Shown one piece after another: positions 45,608 through 54,189 of a DNA stretch of 58,938 bases. This DNA comes from Candidatus Binatia bacterium. GTDB lineage: Bacteria; Desulfobacterota; Binatia; HRBIN30. Both the position numbers and the translations under genes were made by a program. How positions within the stretch are numbered: the stretch's first letter is position 1; each line of letters starts with the position of its first letter. The stretch lies in assembly GCA_023150935.1 (NCBI GenBank), contig JAKLJW010000033.1, positions 3,229-62,166 on the forward strand, given 5' to 3'. Below the pieces are notes generated by a model. It was not told the DNA's origin and ran no database searches. It was given only the letters and a program-made list of their open reading frames with translations.

Positions 45608-48138
45608 TTGCCATCGACACCCCGCTGGGCAAGGACGCCCTGCTGCTCGATCGGATGCGCGGGGTCGAGGCGATCTCTCGCCCCTTCCGGTTCGAGCTCG
45701 ATCTGCTGTCCGAGAAGGAGAACTTGCGGGCGGACGATCTGCTCGGTCAAAGGGTGCTGGTTCGTCTCCGGCTGCAAGACGGAACCCATCGACCCATCAG
45801 CGGCATCGTCAGCCGGTTCGTGCTCGCGGAGACCGACCAGCGTCTGACGGCCTACCGCATGGAGGTCGTGCCGTGGCTCTGGCTGCTGACGCGCAAGAGC
45901 GGCTGCCGCATCTTTCAGGAGAAGACCGTTCCCGAGATCGTCGAGCACATCTTCAAGGAGGCCGGCTTCAAGGACTACCGCCTGCAACTCCGGGGGAGCT
46001 ACGCGCCTCGCGACTACTGCGTGCAGTACCGCGAGACCGACTTCAACTTCGTCTCGCGGCTGATGGAGCAGTACGGGATTGCTTACTTCTTCGAGCACGG
46101 CGAGGAGAAGCACACGCTGGTGATGGCCGACGAGCCGGGCGCGTTTCCGGTCTGCCCGGGGCAGTCTTCGGCACGTTGCGCCACCACCGGGCTGATGCAC
46201 GACGACGACGTGGTGAGAGAAGTCCGTATCGAGCACGTGCTCCGCACGGGCAAGTATGCGCTCGGCGATTTCAACTTCGAGACGCCAACCACGAGTCTGC
46301 TGGCGAGCGTGAGCAGTACGCAGGCATTGGCGAGCGGCTACGAGGTCTACGACTACCCGGGCGAGTATGCGCAGAGAGGCGAGGGTGACCGGCTGGTGCG
46401 CCTGCGCATCCAGGCGGAGGACGCCGCGCGTACGGTGCTCGGCGGCGGCGGTTCGTGCCGTGCCTTCGCCGGCGGATGCAGGTTCGAGCTGCAGGGCCAC
46501 GATCGGCGCGATGCGAACATACCCTATCTGTTGACCGAGGTGACGCACGACGCTTCCGTGGGCAGCGCCTACCGTACCGGGGCGGTGGAAGTGGCGGAGA
46601 GTTACGTCAACGCGTTCAAGGCAATTCCGTTCAAGGTGGCGTTTCGACCGCCGCTGGTGACGCCGCGTCCGGTGGTGGCGGGATCGCAGACGGCGATCGT
46701 CGTCGGGCCGAAGGGCGAAGAGATCCACACCGACCGGTTTGGGCGGGTGAAGGTGCAGTTTCACTGGGACCGGGAGGGAAAGTACGACGAGAAGAGTTCG
46801 TGTTGGCTCCGTGTCGCTCAGGAGTGGGCGGGCAAGCGCTGGGGGGCGGTGTGGCTGCCGCGCATCGGGCAGGAGGTCGTAGTCAAGTTCATCGAGGGCG
46901 ATCCGGACCGGCCGATCGTGGTTGGGCGGGCGTACAATGCGGAGCACATGCCGCCGTACGGGCTGCCTGCAGAGCAGACCAGAAGCGCGCTCAAGAGCTA
47001 CAGTTCGAAGGGCGGCGGGGGATTCAACGAACTCCGCTTCGAGGACAAGAAGGGCAAGGAGCAGCTCTTCGTGCATGCCGAGCGCCAGCAGGACGTGCGG
47101 GTTAAGAAAGACGCGCTCGAGTGGGTGGGTCGGGACCGGCACTTGATCGTCGAGAAGGAGCAGCGCGAGTCGGTCAAGGGCGACAAGCATCTGCGGGTGC
47201 GCGGCGATCGCAACGAACAGATCGACGGTTCGGCGTCGCAGAAGATCGGCATGGATCTCGACGAGAAGGTCGGGATGAAGGCGGCCGTCGATGCCGGCAT
47301 GGAGATTCACCTGAAGGCCGGCATGAACGTGGTGATCGAAGGCGGCCTGACGGTGACTTTAAAGGCCGGCGGGGGGTTCGTGGTGGTCGGGCCGGCGGGG
47401 GTAGCGATCTCGGGGACGCCGATCCTGATCAACAGCGGCGGCGCGGCGGGCACGGGGTCGGGAGCATCGCCGGATCCGCCGAAGGCTCCGAAGGAGGCGG
47501 ACGTAGCCAGGCCGGGCGAGAAGGCAAAGATGCCGCCGGCGAAGACGGTGTCGCCGCAGGCGGCGGCGTTGCGCGAGGCGGCTCGGCAGGGGCGGCCGTT
47601 TTGCGAGAAGTGCGCCGCGGCGGCACGGCGGGCGGCGCTGGCGCGCGGGGCCACGCCGGAGGAAGCCGAGGCGGCGGCGCAGGATGCCGGGCTGGCGGGG
47701 GCGGAACGTGAGTTGCGGCCGGTGGAGACGGAGCCGGAGGACAGCATCTCTCCGTCCCAGGCGGCGGTGCTCGAAGCGGCGGCGGAGGAGGGGTTGCCGT
47801 TTGCCGAGGAGTGCGGCCGGGAGGCGGCCGGAGAGGAGACGGAAGAGGGGGGCGATGGGGGGGAAGAAGGTGAGGAAGGGGAGGAAGGGGAGGACGGCGC
47901 AGAAGGTGAGCCGGTGCCGGGGGAGGAAGCGGAGCGGACGTTCGTGGAGATCGAGCTGGTGGATACCGACGGCACGCCGCTGCCGGGGGTACGGTATCGG
48001 ATCGTGCTGCCGGACGGCCGGATCGAAGAAGGTGCGCTCGATGCCGCGGGACGGGCGCGCATCGAGGATCTCGACCATGGGACGTGTCAGGTGAGCTTTC
48101 CGGATCTGCCGGGCGAGGACTGGAATCGAGAGGGGTAG
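45580..48138 (+). CDS. vgrG: VgrG3 spike protein with extended acidic C-terminus
   Basis: An 852-residue VgrG, 75 longer than VgrG1 and VgrG2. gp27 and gp5 parts are conserved (VKVQFHWDREGKYDEKSSCW near residue 390). The C-terminal CEKC helix module (about 674) is followed by a second, degenerate copy of the same module: SPSQAAVLEAAAEEGLPFAE then ECG, in which the first Cys has become Ala. Next comes a Glu/Gly-rich run (about 750-785), then the transthyretin-like domain (TFVEIELVDTDGTPLPGVRY). The extension thus arose by internal duplication plus a low-complexity linker. Its start lies inside the DUF4123 gene. Confidence 0.95.
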   Translation: MAYTQDDRLIAIDTPLGKDALLLDRMRGVEAISRPFRFELDLLSEKENLRADDLLGQRVLVRLRLQDGTHRPISGIVSRFVLAETDQRLTAYRMEVVPWLWLLTRKSGCRIFQEKTVPEIVEHIFKEAGFKDYRLQLRGSYAPRDYCVQYRETDFNFVSRLMEQYGIAYFFEHGEEKHTLVMADEPGAFPVCPGQSSARCATTGLMHDDDVVREVRIEHVLRTGKYALGDFNFETPTTSLLASVSSTQALASGYEVYDYPGEYAQRGEGDRLVRLRIQAEDAARTVLGGGGSCRAFAGGCRFELQGHDRRDANIPYLLTEVTHDASVGSAYRTGAVEVAESYVNAFKAIPFKVAFRPPLVTPRPVVAGSQTAIVVGPKGEEIHTDRFGRVKVQFHWDREGKYDEKSSCWLRVAQEWAGKRWGAVWLPRIGQEVVVKFIEGDPDRPIVVGRAYNAEHMPPYGLPAEQTRSALKSYSSKGGGGFNELRFEDKKGKEQLFVHAERQQDVRVKKDALEWVGRDRHLIVEKEQRESVKGDKHLRVRGDRNEQIDGSASQKIGMDLDEKVGMKAAVDAGMEIHLKAGMNVVIEGGLTVTLKAGGGFVVVGPAGVAISGTPILINSGGAAGTGSGASPDPPKAPKEADVARPGEKAKMPPAKTVSPQAAALREAARQGRPFCEKCAAAARRAALARGATPEEAEAAAQDAGLAGAERELRPVETEPEDSISPSQAAVLEAAAEEGLPFAEECGREAAGEETEEGGDGGEEGEEGEEGEDGAEGEPVPGEEAERTFVEIELVDTDGTPLPGVRYRIVLPDGRIEEGALDAAGRARIEDLDHGTCQVSFPDLPGEDWNREG

Positions 48139-48410
48139 CGGGAGCAGTGGTGGCCGAAAGCGGATAGCCGGTGCAAACGCCCATTTACCATAATCCCCAT
48201 ACTCAGACGTTCCCACCCCTGCGACCGGCTGAGCACGTCCGCGCAATTCGATGGCGTGGCCACCAACCGGCGACTTGTGGGTTGATTGCGTGGTTAGTCG
48301 GACAGCGGATGACCGGGTTCTCTGGCAAGCCCGCGGACTCTACAGCGGCGATATCGTTATCATGAGAATGGCTGTGGTCGTGTTTAGCACAGCCGGCTTG
48401 GAGTCACGTT

Positions 48411-48656
48411 TCAGCTGAGGCGAAACATCAGGTCGCAGGCAATGCGCAACGCCGCGTCCTCGACCGCGGAGTCCGCGTCGTCACCGTCGTAGCGAATGAG
48501 GATATCGATGTCGGATTCGGCATCGGGGGTTCCTCGCGCGTAGGAGCCGTAGAGGATGACATCGAAGGCCGCGCCGCGCACGTACTCGCGCAAGCGCCGG
48601 GCTAGTTCGCGTACGATCGCCGGCGTGTCGGCGACGTGGTGTGGCGCAACGCCCAT
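48411..48656 (-). pseudogene. MNT-type nucleotidyltransferase, C-terminally truncated
   Basis: An 81-residue protein with the minimal nucleotidyltransferase signature DVILYGSYARGTPDAESDID, IL near residue 35-55 (GSxxRG and DxD). Family members continue for another 20-40 residues after the IACDLMF helix; here the frame stops shortly after, so the last strand and helix are missing. A usual HEPN partner gene is not present on either side. Probably a remnant of a toxin-antitoxin pair. Confidence 0.6.
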
Positions 48657-48826
48657 GGCCCTTTATTCCTCCACTCCGCTCATCGCCGCAAGCCGACAGC
48701 GGCCAAAGCCGGGCGGGCACCGCGCCCCACATCATCCGGGCGTCCGCGACCAGGTCCCCTCCCCCGGCGTACTGAACGTGCGGACACCGGCAACAACCGC
48801 ATCCCACAACGTGCCTACCACCCGAA

Positions 48827-49489
48827 CTACGGCAGCCCGCGTCGTGCCAGACGCAGGAGGGCGACGAGGTCCTTCAACTGACTGCCGCCGATGCCGTACA
48901 GCTCGCGAAGGCGCGCGCGGAGCCGGGAGACGGAGAGCGCCCCGGTCCTGGCGGCGTCGGGAGCCGTGGCGAGCGCCGCGTGGACGTCGGCGAGGTCGCG
49001 ATGGTGACGCCGAATGTCGGCGGCGGCGGCCAGCAATTTCAGGATGACGAAGTCGTCGATCTGCGGGACGCGGACCGTAACGCCTTCGATGCGCGCTCGC
49101 CGGCTATGCTGATAGGCTACGGAGAAAGGACCCGCGGCCTCCGTCGAGGATGCGATTGCGGCCACTTTCAGATCGACGCTGGAGCGTCCCGCGCCTCGAT
49201 AGCGCCAGGCGTGCCGGGAACCGGGCGCGGCGCGAAACCCGGCGCGCAGCATGGCCGCACGCGGGAGCTCGCCGCAATCGATCAGGACGACGTCGATGTC
49301 ACGGGTACTCGCCGCCCGGATGGCCACGTCACGGAACGTGCCACCGATCACCATGAAGCGGATTCCGGCATCCCTGACGACACGCGCGAAGGCCCGGAAC
49401 GCGGCCGCGTGACCGACGGTGCTGAGGCGACCGCGCGCGGCCGGCCGATGCTGCTCGGGAGCCTCAGGCGGATGCAGCAGCAGGTCCAT
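48827..49489 (-). CDS. Nucleotidyltransferase-fold protein
   Basis: Up to 220 residues. FMVIGGTFRDVAIRAASTRD followed by IDVVLI gives the GG strand-turn and DxD metal ligands of nucleotidyltransferases. A later VRVPQIDDFVILKLLAAAAD segment and an RRHHRDLADVHAAL helix match kanamycin-nucleotidyltransferase-like/AbiEii relatives. The first 25 residues look non-conserved and the true start may be internal. No partner gene is adjacent. Function unknown. Confidence 0.65.
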   Translation of the reverse strand: MDLLLHPPEAPEQHRPAARGRLSTVGHAAAFRAFARVVRDAGIRFMVIGGTFRDVAIRAASTRDIDVVLIDCGELPRAAMLRAGFRAAPGSRHAWRYRGAGRSSVDLKVAAIASSTEAAGPFSVAYQHSRRARIEGVTVRVPQIDDFVILKLLAAAADIRRHHRDLADVHAALATAPDAARTGALSVSRLRARLRELYGIGGSQLKDLVALLRLARRGLP

Positions 49490-49606
49490 GCCTGCACTCT
49501 ACCGCCGGCATCCGAACCGATGCGAGCCGGCTTAACCGCTGTTCGGTGGACAGCCACATCGGCGTTCGGTGGAAAGCGGTAAGGAAGGGGACGTGGTGCC
49601 GTGTCG

Positions 49607-49913
49607 GGAGGCGGCGAGGGGGGAGACGGAAGAGGGGAGCGATGGGCAAGAAGGGGATGAAGATGCAGAAGGCGAGCCGGTGCCGGGGGAGGAAGCGGAG
49701 CGGACCTTCGTGGAGAGTGATCTCGTGGATACGGACGGTGCACCCCGCAACCCGGGGGTACAATATCGGATCGTGCTGCCGGACGGCCGGATCGAAGACG
49801 GGGTGCTCGATGCCGCCGGGCGAGCGCGCATCGAGAATCTCGATCCGGGGTCGTGTCAGGTGCGCTTTCCGGATCTGCCGGGCGAGGATTGGGGTCCGGA
49901 GGGCCAGCGTTAG
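49607..49913 (+). pseudogene. Orphan 3' fragment of a vgrG (acidic linker and transthyretin-like domain)
   Basis: About 100 codons closely match the 3' end of vgrG3 (47818-48138): PCREAARGETEEGSDGQEGD, then EGEPVPGEEAERTFVE and VQYRIVLPDGRIEDGVLDAA with GRARIENLDPGSCQV. Nucleotide similarity starts abruptly at about 49607 and the acidic linker is shorter. There is no gp27, gp5 or needle region upstream and no start signal. It is a displaced vgrG tail, evidence of recombination between vgrG copies or of a lost fourth cassette. Confidence 0.85.
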
Positions 49914-50626
49914 TCGGGAACGTTTCGGCCAGGGGCGAGAAGGCGCTGCGCGCCCGAAGTCAGCGGCACGCCTTTCGAGCCGAGGAACTGCACGATATCG
50001 CATAGCGCTTCGTATCGACGCCGGTCACCGACGGGCAGCGAGATGACGTTGGCGGCGAGCGGCAGGACGGCGTCGTCCCACAGGAGCACGATGTTGTTCG
50101 TGCGTTTCAGGAGGTGACGTGCGTCGGCCGCGACAATGGCGCGATACGGCCGGCGCCGCTTGCGGAAAAGGCGGACTTCGACCTCGTCCTCGTACAGGAC
50201 CAGGAGGGGATTGAAGGTGTTCCAGGCGAACGCCACCCACGGAATGCCTTCGATGCCGCCGAACGTGGCCCGCAGGTGTACGTGTACCCCCTCGCGTGGC
50301 AAGGGGTTGGGAAAATGTGGCGGTCGTTTGCACGCGAGGGGCCCGCTGGCGCCACCCGGGGCAGCCGATGGTGCGCCTTCCGCGAATGCGACGTTGGCGG
50401 GGCGCTTGCGGGTTCGCGTAATCGTTTTCCGGACGAGGATGAAGGCACCGACTAAAACTGCGATCCGGAGGGAGAGTGTGGCAAGGGTTCCTAGATGTTC
50501 GGCGGACAGGCAGTACGATTCCCGAGTCAAGCAGGGCACCACGGTTCCGGGCACGATTGCCGACGCGACGGCGCTGAATATGGCAGCGCCGAGGACGAAG
50601 AGGAGAACGGTGAGAAGGGCGGGCAC
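49910..50626 (-). CDS. Membrane protein of unknown function
   Basis: A 238-residue protein with two N-terminal transmembrane helices (LLTVLLFVLGAAIFSAVASA and LATLSLRIAVLVGAFILV) and a soluble C-terminal domain of about 140 residues (GIPWVAFAWNTFNPLLVLYE, DEVEVRLF, then LLKRTNNIVLLWDDAVLPLA). No recognised family. Its stop overlaps the end of the orphan vgrG fragment on the other strand. Located just downstream of the zinc-ribbon membrane protein gene on the same strand, possibly co-transcribed. Confidence 0.65.
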   Translation of the reverse strand: MPALLTVLLFVLGAAIFSAVASAIVPGTVVPCLTRESYCLSAEHLGTLATLSLRIAVLVGAFILVRKTITRTRKRPANVAFAEGAPSAAPGGASGPLACKRPPHFPNPLPREGVHVHLRATFGGIEGIPWVAFAWNTFNPLLVLYEDEVEVRLFRKRRRPYRAIVAADARHLLKRTNNIVLLWDDAVLPLAANVISLPVGDRRRYEALCDIVQFLGSKGVPLTSGAQRLLAPGRNVPD

Positions 50627-50742
50627 GGATAAACCTCCGGGGCAGGTGGGATGGCGGTGGCCTGATGCGCAGGGCGAGGGTCAGGTGTCCGGTTCCGGCG
50701 GGTGCGTAACGCGAGATCGGGGAGCCACCGAATGGTTGACGG

Positions 50743-51102
50743 TTATCGACCGGCGAATCGATCGAGGTCGGTCTTGCGGTGGAGGCTTTGCCGGGCGGCG
50801 TCGGCGGGGCGGTAGAGCGCGGCGAAGGCGAGTTCGATGACGGCCAGAACCATGATCCAGAGGTTCCCGGCCAGCGCTGCGGCAACGAGCAGCACCGCCC
50901 CGACGAGCAGGGCGACGAGCCGAACGCGATTCGTCTTCGCACGGAGCGTGGGATTGTGGGCAATCGTCTGGGCCTGCTGTTCGCGCGCCTGGTCGAAGAG
51001 GGCGCCGCAGCCCGGGCACGCCCCGGTCTTCAGGGCTCGATCCCAGTCCTGGTGGGCCTCATCGAGGGTCGTCCCGCACTGCCGGCAAGTCACCGTTTGC
51101 AT
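50743..51102 (-). CDS. Small zinc-ribbon membrane protein
   Basis: A 119-residue protein. Cys pairs CRQC near residue 6 and CPGC near residue 29 form a zinc-ribbon-like N-terminus, and two hydrophobic helices (VRLVALLVGAVLLVAAALAG and LWIMVLAVIELAFAAL) follow. No catalytic signature. It is 116 bases upstream of the 238-residue membrane protein gene. Function unknown. Confidence 0.6.
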   Translation of the reverse strand: MQTVTCRQCGTTLDEAHQDWDRALKTGACPGCGALFDQAREQQAQTIAHNPTLRAKTNRVRLVALLVGAVLLVAAALAGNLWIMVLAVIELAFAALYRPADAARQSLHRKTDLDRFAGR

Positions 51103-51497
51103 TGGGTGCCCTTACAACGACGCCTGCGGAGATTCCAGTGAAGTATCGGGGTGACGTGGGAAACGTTGGCGTGGGAAACGTTGGACATCCACCGGATGGG
51201 GGCGCGAATCGTGGGCGACCAGAGGCGGACGGGCCGCCGTTCTGGACGGACCCTGCCGGTGCGGTGTCGTTGTACGTCGGGCTCTAGCGCCAGCGTATTC
51301 GAGGTGATGACGGGTTCCCGCACGCTCTCGGCGAGACGTCGATGGAGAGAAGGGAATGTCGCGTGCCGCGTCGGCGGGTGTGGGTCGGTGGGTGTCCAGC
51401 ATTTGTCTCGAGGCCGGCTCCATCGCCCGCCCGCCGCGCCGTGGTCGTGCATTTCTCCACTTGAGAAGTCTAAAGTTCTACTTTAGAAATCTCATTT
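51103..51497. other. Noncoding interval with a 15-bp tandem duplication
   Basis: No convincing gene. CGTGGGAAACGTTGG is perfectly duplicated at 51155-51169 and 51170-51184. The last 50 bases are strikingly AT-rich compared with surroundings and carry the inverted repeat in front of the ATPase gene. Confidence 0.5.
51470..51486. promoter_or_regulatory. Perfect 7-bp inverted repeat before the DUF4143 ATPase, possible operator
   Basis: CTAAAGT, spacer TCT, then ACTTTAG, 11 bases upstream of the ATG at 51498, followed by a second small palindrome CTCATTTATGAG around the start codon. The A/T-rich palindrome in GC-rich DNA could be an operator or the transcription start region of a leader-poor mRNA. 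Confidence 0.45.
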
Positions 51498-52670
51498 ATG
51501 AGATACGTCAACCGCGAGTTGGAGGCGCACCTCGGCCGGGCCATCCGGAAATTCCCGGCGGTCGTCCTGACCGGGCCGCGCCGCGCCGGGAAGACGTGGG
51601 TGCTCCGGCATCTGTTCCCGCGGGCCAGCTATCTGTTGCTGGAGGACCCGGACCTGGTCGCCCGCGTGCGTGCCGACCCGCACGGGTTGCTCGACGCCGT
51701 CCGGCCGCCGGTCATCCTGGACGAGGTGCAGAATGTCCCGGAGGTGTTTGCGTTGGTGCGCGCACGCATCGACCGCCAGCCGCGGCGGACGGGCCAGTGG
51801 ATCCTCACCGGCTCGCAAGAGGCGCCGCTGATGCACGGCGTCACCGAATCCATGGCCGGGCGCGCGGCCGTATTACAGTTGCTGCCGTTCTCGACCCGTG
51901 AAACGCCGAAGGTGTCGCTCCTCCGGGGCGGCTACCCCGAGGTGGTGGCGCGGCCCGCCGGGGCGCGGCTGTGGTTCAGCTCCTATCTACAGACGTACCT
52001 GGAGCGCGACGTGCGGGCGGTCACCGCGGTCAAAGATCTCGCGACCTTTCGCCGTTTCTTGGCATTGCTGGCAAGCCGGCACGGGCAGGTGCTCAACAAG
52101 ACCGATCTCGGCGCCCCGTTGGGCGTGAGTGTGCCGACGATCACGCAGTGGCTCGGCGTTTTGGAAACGACGGCGCAGATCCTGATCGTGCCGCCGTTCT
52201 ACGAGAACCTCGGCAAGCGACTGATCAAGTCGCCCAAGGTGTATCTCGCCGACTCCGGGCTTGCCTGTCACTTACTCGGCATCGAGTCGGCCGCCGAGCT
52301 GGCGCGGTCGCCGTTCCGTGGTGTGTTGTTCGAGGGCTTCATCGCGGCGGAAATTGTGAAAGCGCAGACCCACGCCGGCGGCCGGCGGGAGATCTACCAT
52401 TTTCGCGACGAGCAGGGGTTGGAGGTCGATTTCCTCGTGCCGGGTCGCGGCGGCGCGGTGCGCTTGATCGAGTGCAAGGCCGGACACACCGTCACCCCGT
52501 CGGATGCCGCGCCCATGCAACGGCTGGCCGCCGCACTGCGGAAGCAGCGCCCGAAGACGCCCGTCGAACTCCACCTGGTGCATCTACCCCCGCAGCAGCC
52601 CACCCCGATCCGCACGGCGGCGCCGGGCGTGTCGGCGCGGCCGTGGCAGGAATTCGTCCGGCTGCTCTGA
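51498..52670 (+). CDS. AAA ATPase with DUF4143
   Basis: A 390-residue P-loop ATPase of the AAA_14/DUF4143 family. Walker A TGPRRAGKT at residues 25-33, Walker B PPVILDEVQNVPEV near 70, sensor-like GQWILTGSQEAPLM. A winged-helix-like middle (LNKTDLGAPLGVSVPTITQW) and a C-terminal PD-(D/E)xK-like domain follow (GLEVDFLVP, then AVRLIECKAG). Members are abundant in bacteria and archaea, often mobile or stress-associated, with unclear function. No ribosome binding site is visible and the ATG follows an AT-rich stretch, so translation may be leaderless. Confidence 0.9.
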   Translation: MRYVNRELEAHLGRAIRKFPAVVLTGPRRAGKTWVLRHLFPRASYLLLEDPDLVARVRADPHGLLDAVRPPVILDEVQNVPEVFALVRARIDRQPRRTGQWILTGSQEAPLMHGVTESMAGRAAVLQLLPFSTRETPKVSLLRGGYPEVVARPAGARLWFSSYLQTYLERDVRAVTAVKDLATFRRFLALLASRHGQVLNKTDLGAPLGVSVPTITQWLGVLETTAQILIVPPFYENLGKRLIKSPKVYLADSGLACHLLGIESAAELARSPFRGVLFEGFIAAEIVKAQTHAGGRREIYHFRDEQGLEVDFLVPGRGGAVRLIECKAGHTVTPSDAAPMQRLAAALRKQRPKTPVELHLVHLPPQQPTPIRTAAPGVSARPWQEFVRLL

Positions 52671-52731
52671 GTCGCGGGTCCGGGAGGCCCGATTCGGCGC
52701 GCGCCGTAACTGGTCGGGCACTCCATCCGCG

Positions 52732-52968
52732 GGCGCCGCCGAGCCGCCCTCTCCTCCGTACTCGTACTCGTTCACGTACCCGTTCACGGCCGCTTCCCCG
52801 TAGACGTCCAATCGCTCGTGGTCCAACTTCATCGCTGCGTGCCCTCAGTCCGGATCCGGGTACGAGTACGTGTACCGCTTCGCTGAGTACGGGTACGGGG
52901 CGAAGTGAGGTGCTGGACACCCATCTCTCCGGCAGGCGCGAGTGGATGTCCTACCGACCCCCTACGCG
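52732..52968 (-). repeat. Inverted single copy of the 246-bp repeat
   Basis: Read on the minus strand this matches one unit of the array at 1-690, from GGACATCCACTCGCGCCTGC and the ATG-led MKLDHERLDVYGEAAV frame to the GGCGGCTCGGCGGCGCC end. It differs by a 9-base deletion (CATCCACC region missing near 52912) and scattered substitutions. It starts about 60 bases after the ATPase gene stop and ends exactly where a cohesin-like coding fragment begins, so it probably sits at a rearrangement junction. Confidence 0.9.
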
Positions 52969-53166
52969 ATCGAGGCCGAGTTGGCGTTCGATGCTCGGGA
53001 TCTCGAGGTCGTAGGCGTCCGCAGGACAGCGGCGGCGCGCGGCGCCGTGCTTGCCGCCAACACGAACGTTGTCGGGCGGGTGCACGTCGCTCTGGCGAGT
53101 GCCGAGGGTTTCGGCGAGGGCTTGCCGCTCGCGCTGGTCGTTTTCGAGCCGCGTGCCGGCCGGTAG
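52960..53166 (+). pseudogene. Cohesin-like domain fragment
   Basis: About 68 residues read YAIEAELAFDARDLEVVGVR, then ANTNVVGRVHVALASAEGF and LPLALVVFEP, the central and C-terminal strands of a cohesin-type domain as found in secreted proteins (compare the two genes at the right end). The first strands and any signal peptide are missing because the 246-bp repeat abuts it. No start codon in a suitable context, so this is a gene remnant. Confidence 0.55.
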
Positions 53167-53190
53167 TCGGGGTCGCCCACCGCGGGCAGG

Positions 53191-54189
53191 TTACCGCGGC
53201 GCGAGACTGCCGGGCATCATGCGCTCGATGACGGTGCGGAACTCGGAGGCGTTCTCGGTGCGGGTGATCGCCTCGCGGAACGGCCGCGAACCGGGGAGTC
53301 CGTGGAGGTAGCGAACTGCGAACTTACGCATGAGAATCGTACCGAACCGGTCGCCCTGCTGGCGGACCATCGCTTCGTGATGGGCGAGCAGGAGGCGGCG
53401 TTGGTCGTCGACCGTCGGAGCTGGAGGCGTCGGCTCGCCGCGCAGCGCGGCGGCGATTTCGCGGAAGACCCACGGGCGGGTCAGCGCTCCCCGCGCGACC
53501 ATCACGCCGGCGGCTCCGGTCTCGGCCAGGGCTCGCAACGCCGACGGACCGTCGTGGATGTCGCCGTTGGCGATCACCGGTACATCGACGGCGCGTACGA
53601 CTTCGGCGATGGCGTCGAGCCGGCAGGGAAACCCGTAGTGCTGGTCGGCAGCGCGGCCGTGGACGGTAACGGCGCGGGCGCCGTTGGCGACGGCGCTGCG
53701 GGCCACATCGGGGGCTGCCGGCCGAAGCGTCGATGTGCCGAGGCGCATCTTGGCGGTCACCGGGATCGAGCCGGCTCCGCGGAGCGCCGCGGCGACGAGC
53801 CGGCCGACCGTGGCGGGGTCGCGCAGCAGCGTGGCGCCGGCGGCGTGTTTGCGCATGATACGGCGCTTCGGACAGCCGAAGTTGAGGTCGATGACCGACA
53901 CGCCCAGTGCGGCAACGCGCCGCGCCGTTTCCTCGATCTGGTCCGGCTCGCGCCCCCAGATCTGTACGCCGAGCGGACGGGGTTCGCCGGCGACGCCTTG
54001 CAGGCGCCACGGTACGGTGTCGCTTGCCACCCACTCGGTGGCGGCGATCATTTCGGTAAACAGTAGACCGCAACCGCCGAAGTCGCGCACGATGCCGCGG
54101 AAGATGAAGTCGGTAAACCCGGCCATCGGCGCCGCAATCACCGGCGGGTCGATGACGAGATCCCCGATGCGAAGCGGCGCGACGGTCAT
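53191..54189 (-). CDS. dus: tRNA-dihydrouridine synthase
   Basis: A 332-residue Dus flavoenzyme that reduces specific uridines in tRNA. The FMN-binding TIM barrel begins PPVIAAPMAGFTDFIFR; the active site DLNFGCPKRRIMRKHAAG contains the catalytic Cys106; AKMRLG, the VHGRAADQHY strand and VPVIANGDI are FMN and substrate contacts. The frame is open to 54384, but ATG 54189 gives the family length. It is the one clear core housekeeping gene in the window. Confidence 0.95.
   Translation of the reverse strand: MTVAPLRIGDLVIDPPVIAAPMAGFTDFIFRGIVRDFGGCGLLFTEMIAATEWVASDTVPWRLQGVAGEPRPLGVQIWGREPDQIEETARRVAALGVSVIDLNFGCPKRRIMRKHAAGATLLRDPATVGRLVAAALRGAGSIPVTAKMRLGTSTLRPAAPDVARSAVANGARAVTVHGRAADQHYGFPCRLDAIAEVVRAVDVPVIANGDIHDGPSALRALAETGAAGVMVARGALTRPWVFREIAAALRGEPTPPAPTVDDQRRLLLAHHEAMVRQQGDRFGTILMRKFAVRYLHGLPGSRPFREAITRTENASEFRTVIERMMPGSLAPR

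Noticed and set aside
45397..47310. 637-codon minus-strand frame under vgrG3, and similar ones under the other vgrGs
   Set aside because: Mirror of the highly biased vgrG coding strand; the same shadow appears under all three vgrG genes.
52942..53166. Intact 74-residue protein
   Set aside because: It lacks the first strands of the cohesin-like fold and begins at a repeat junction; better read as a fragment.
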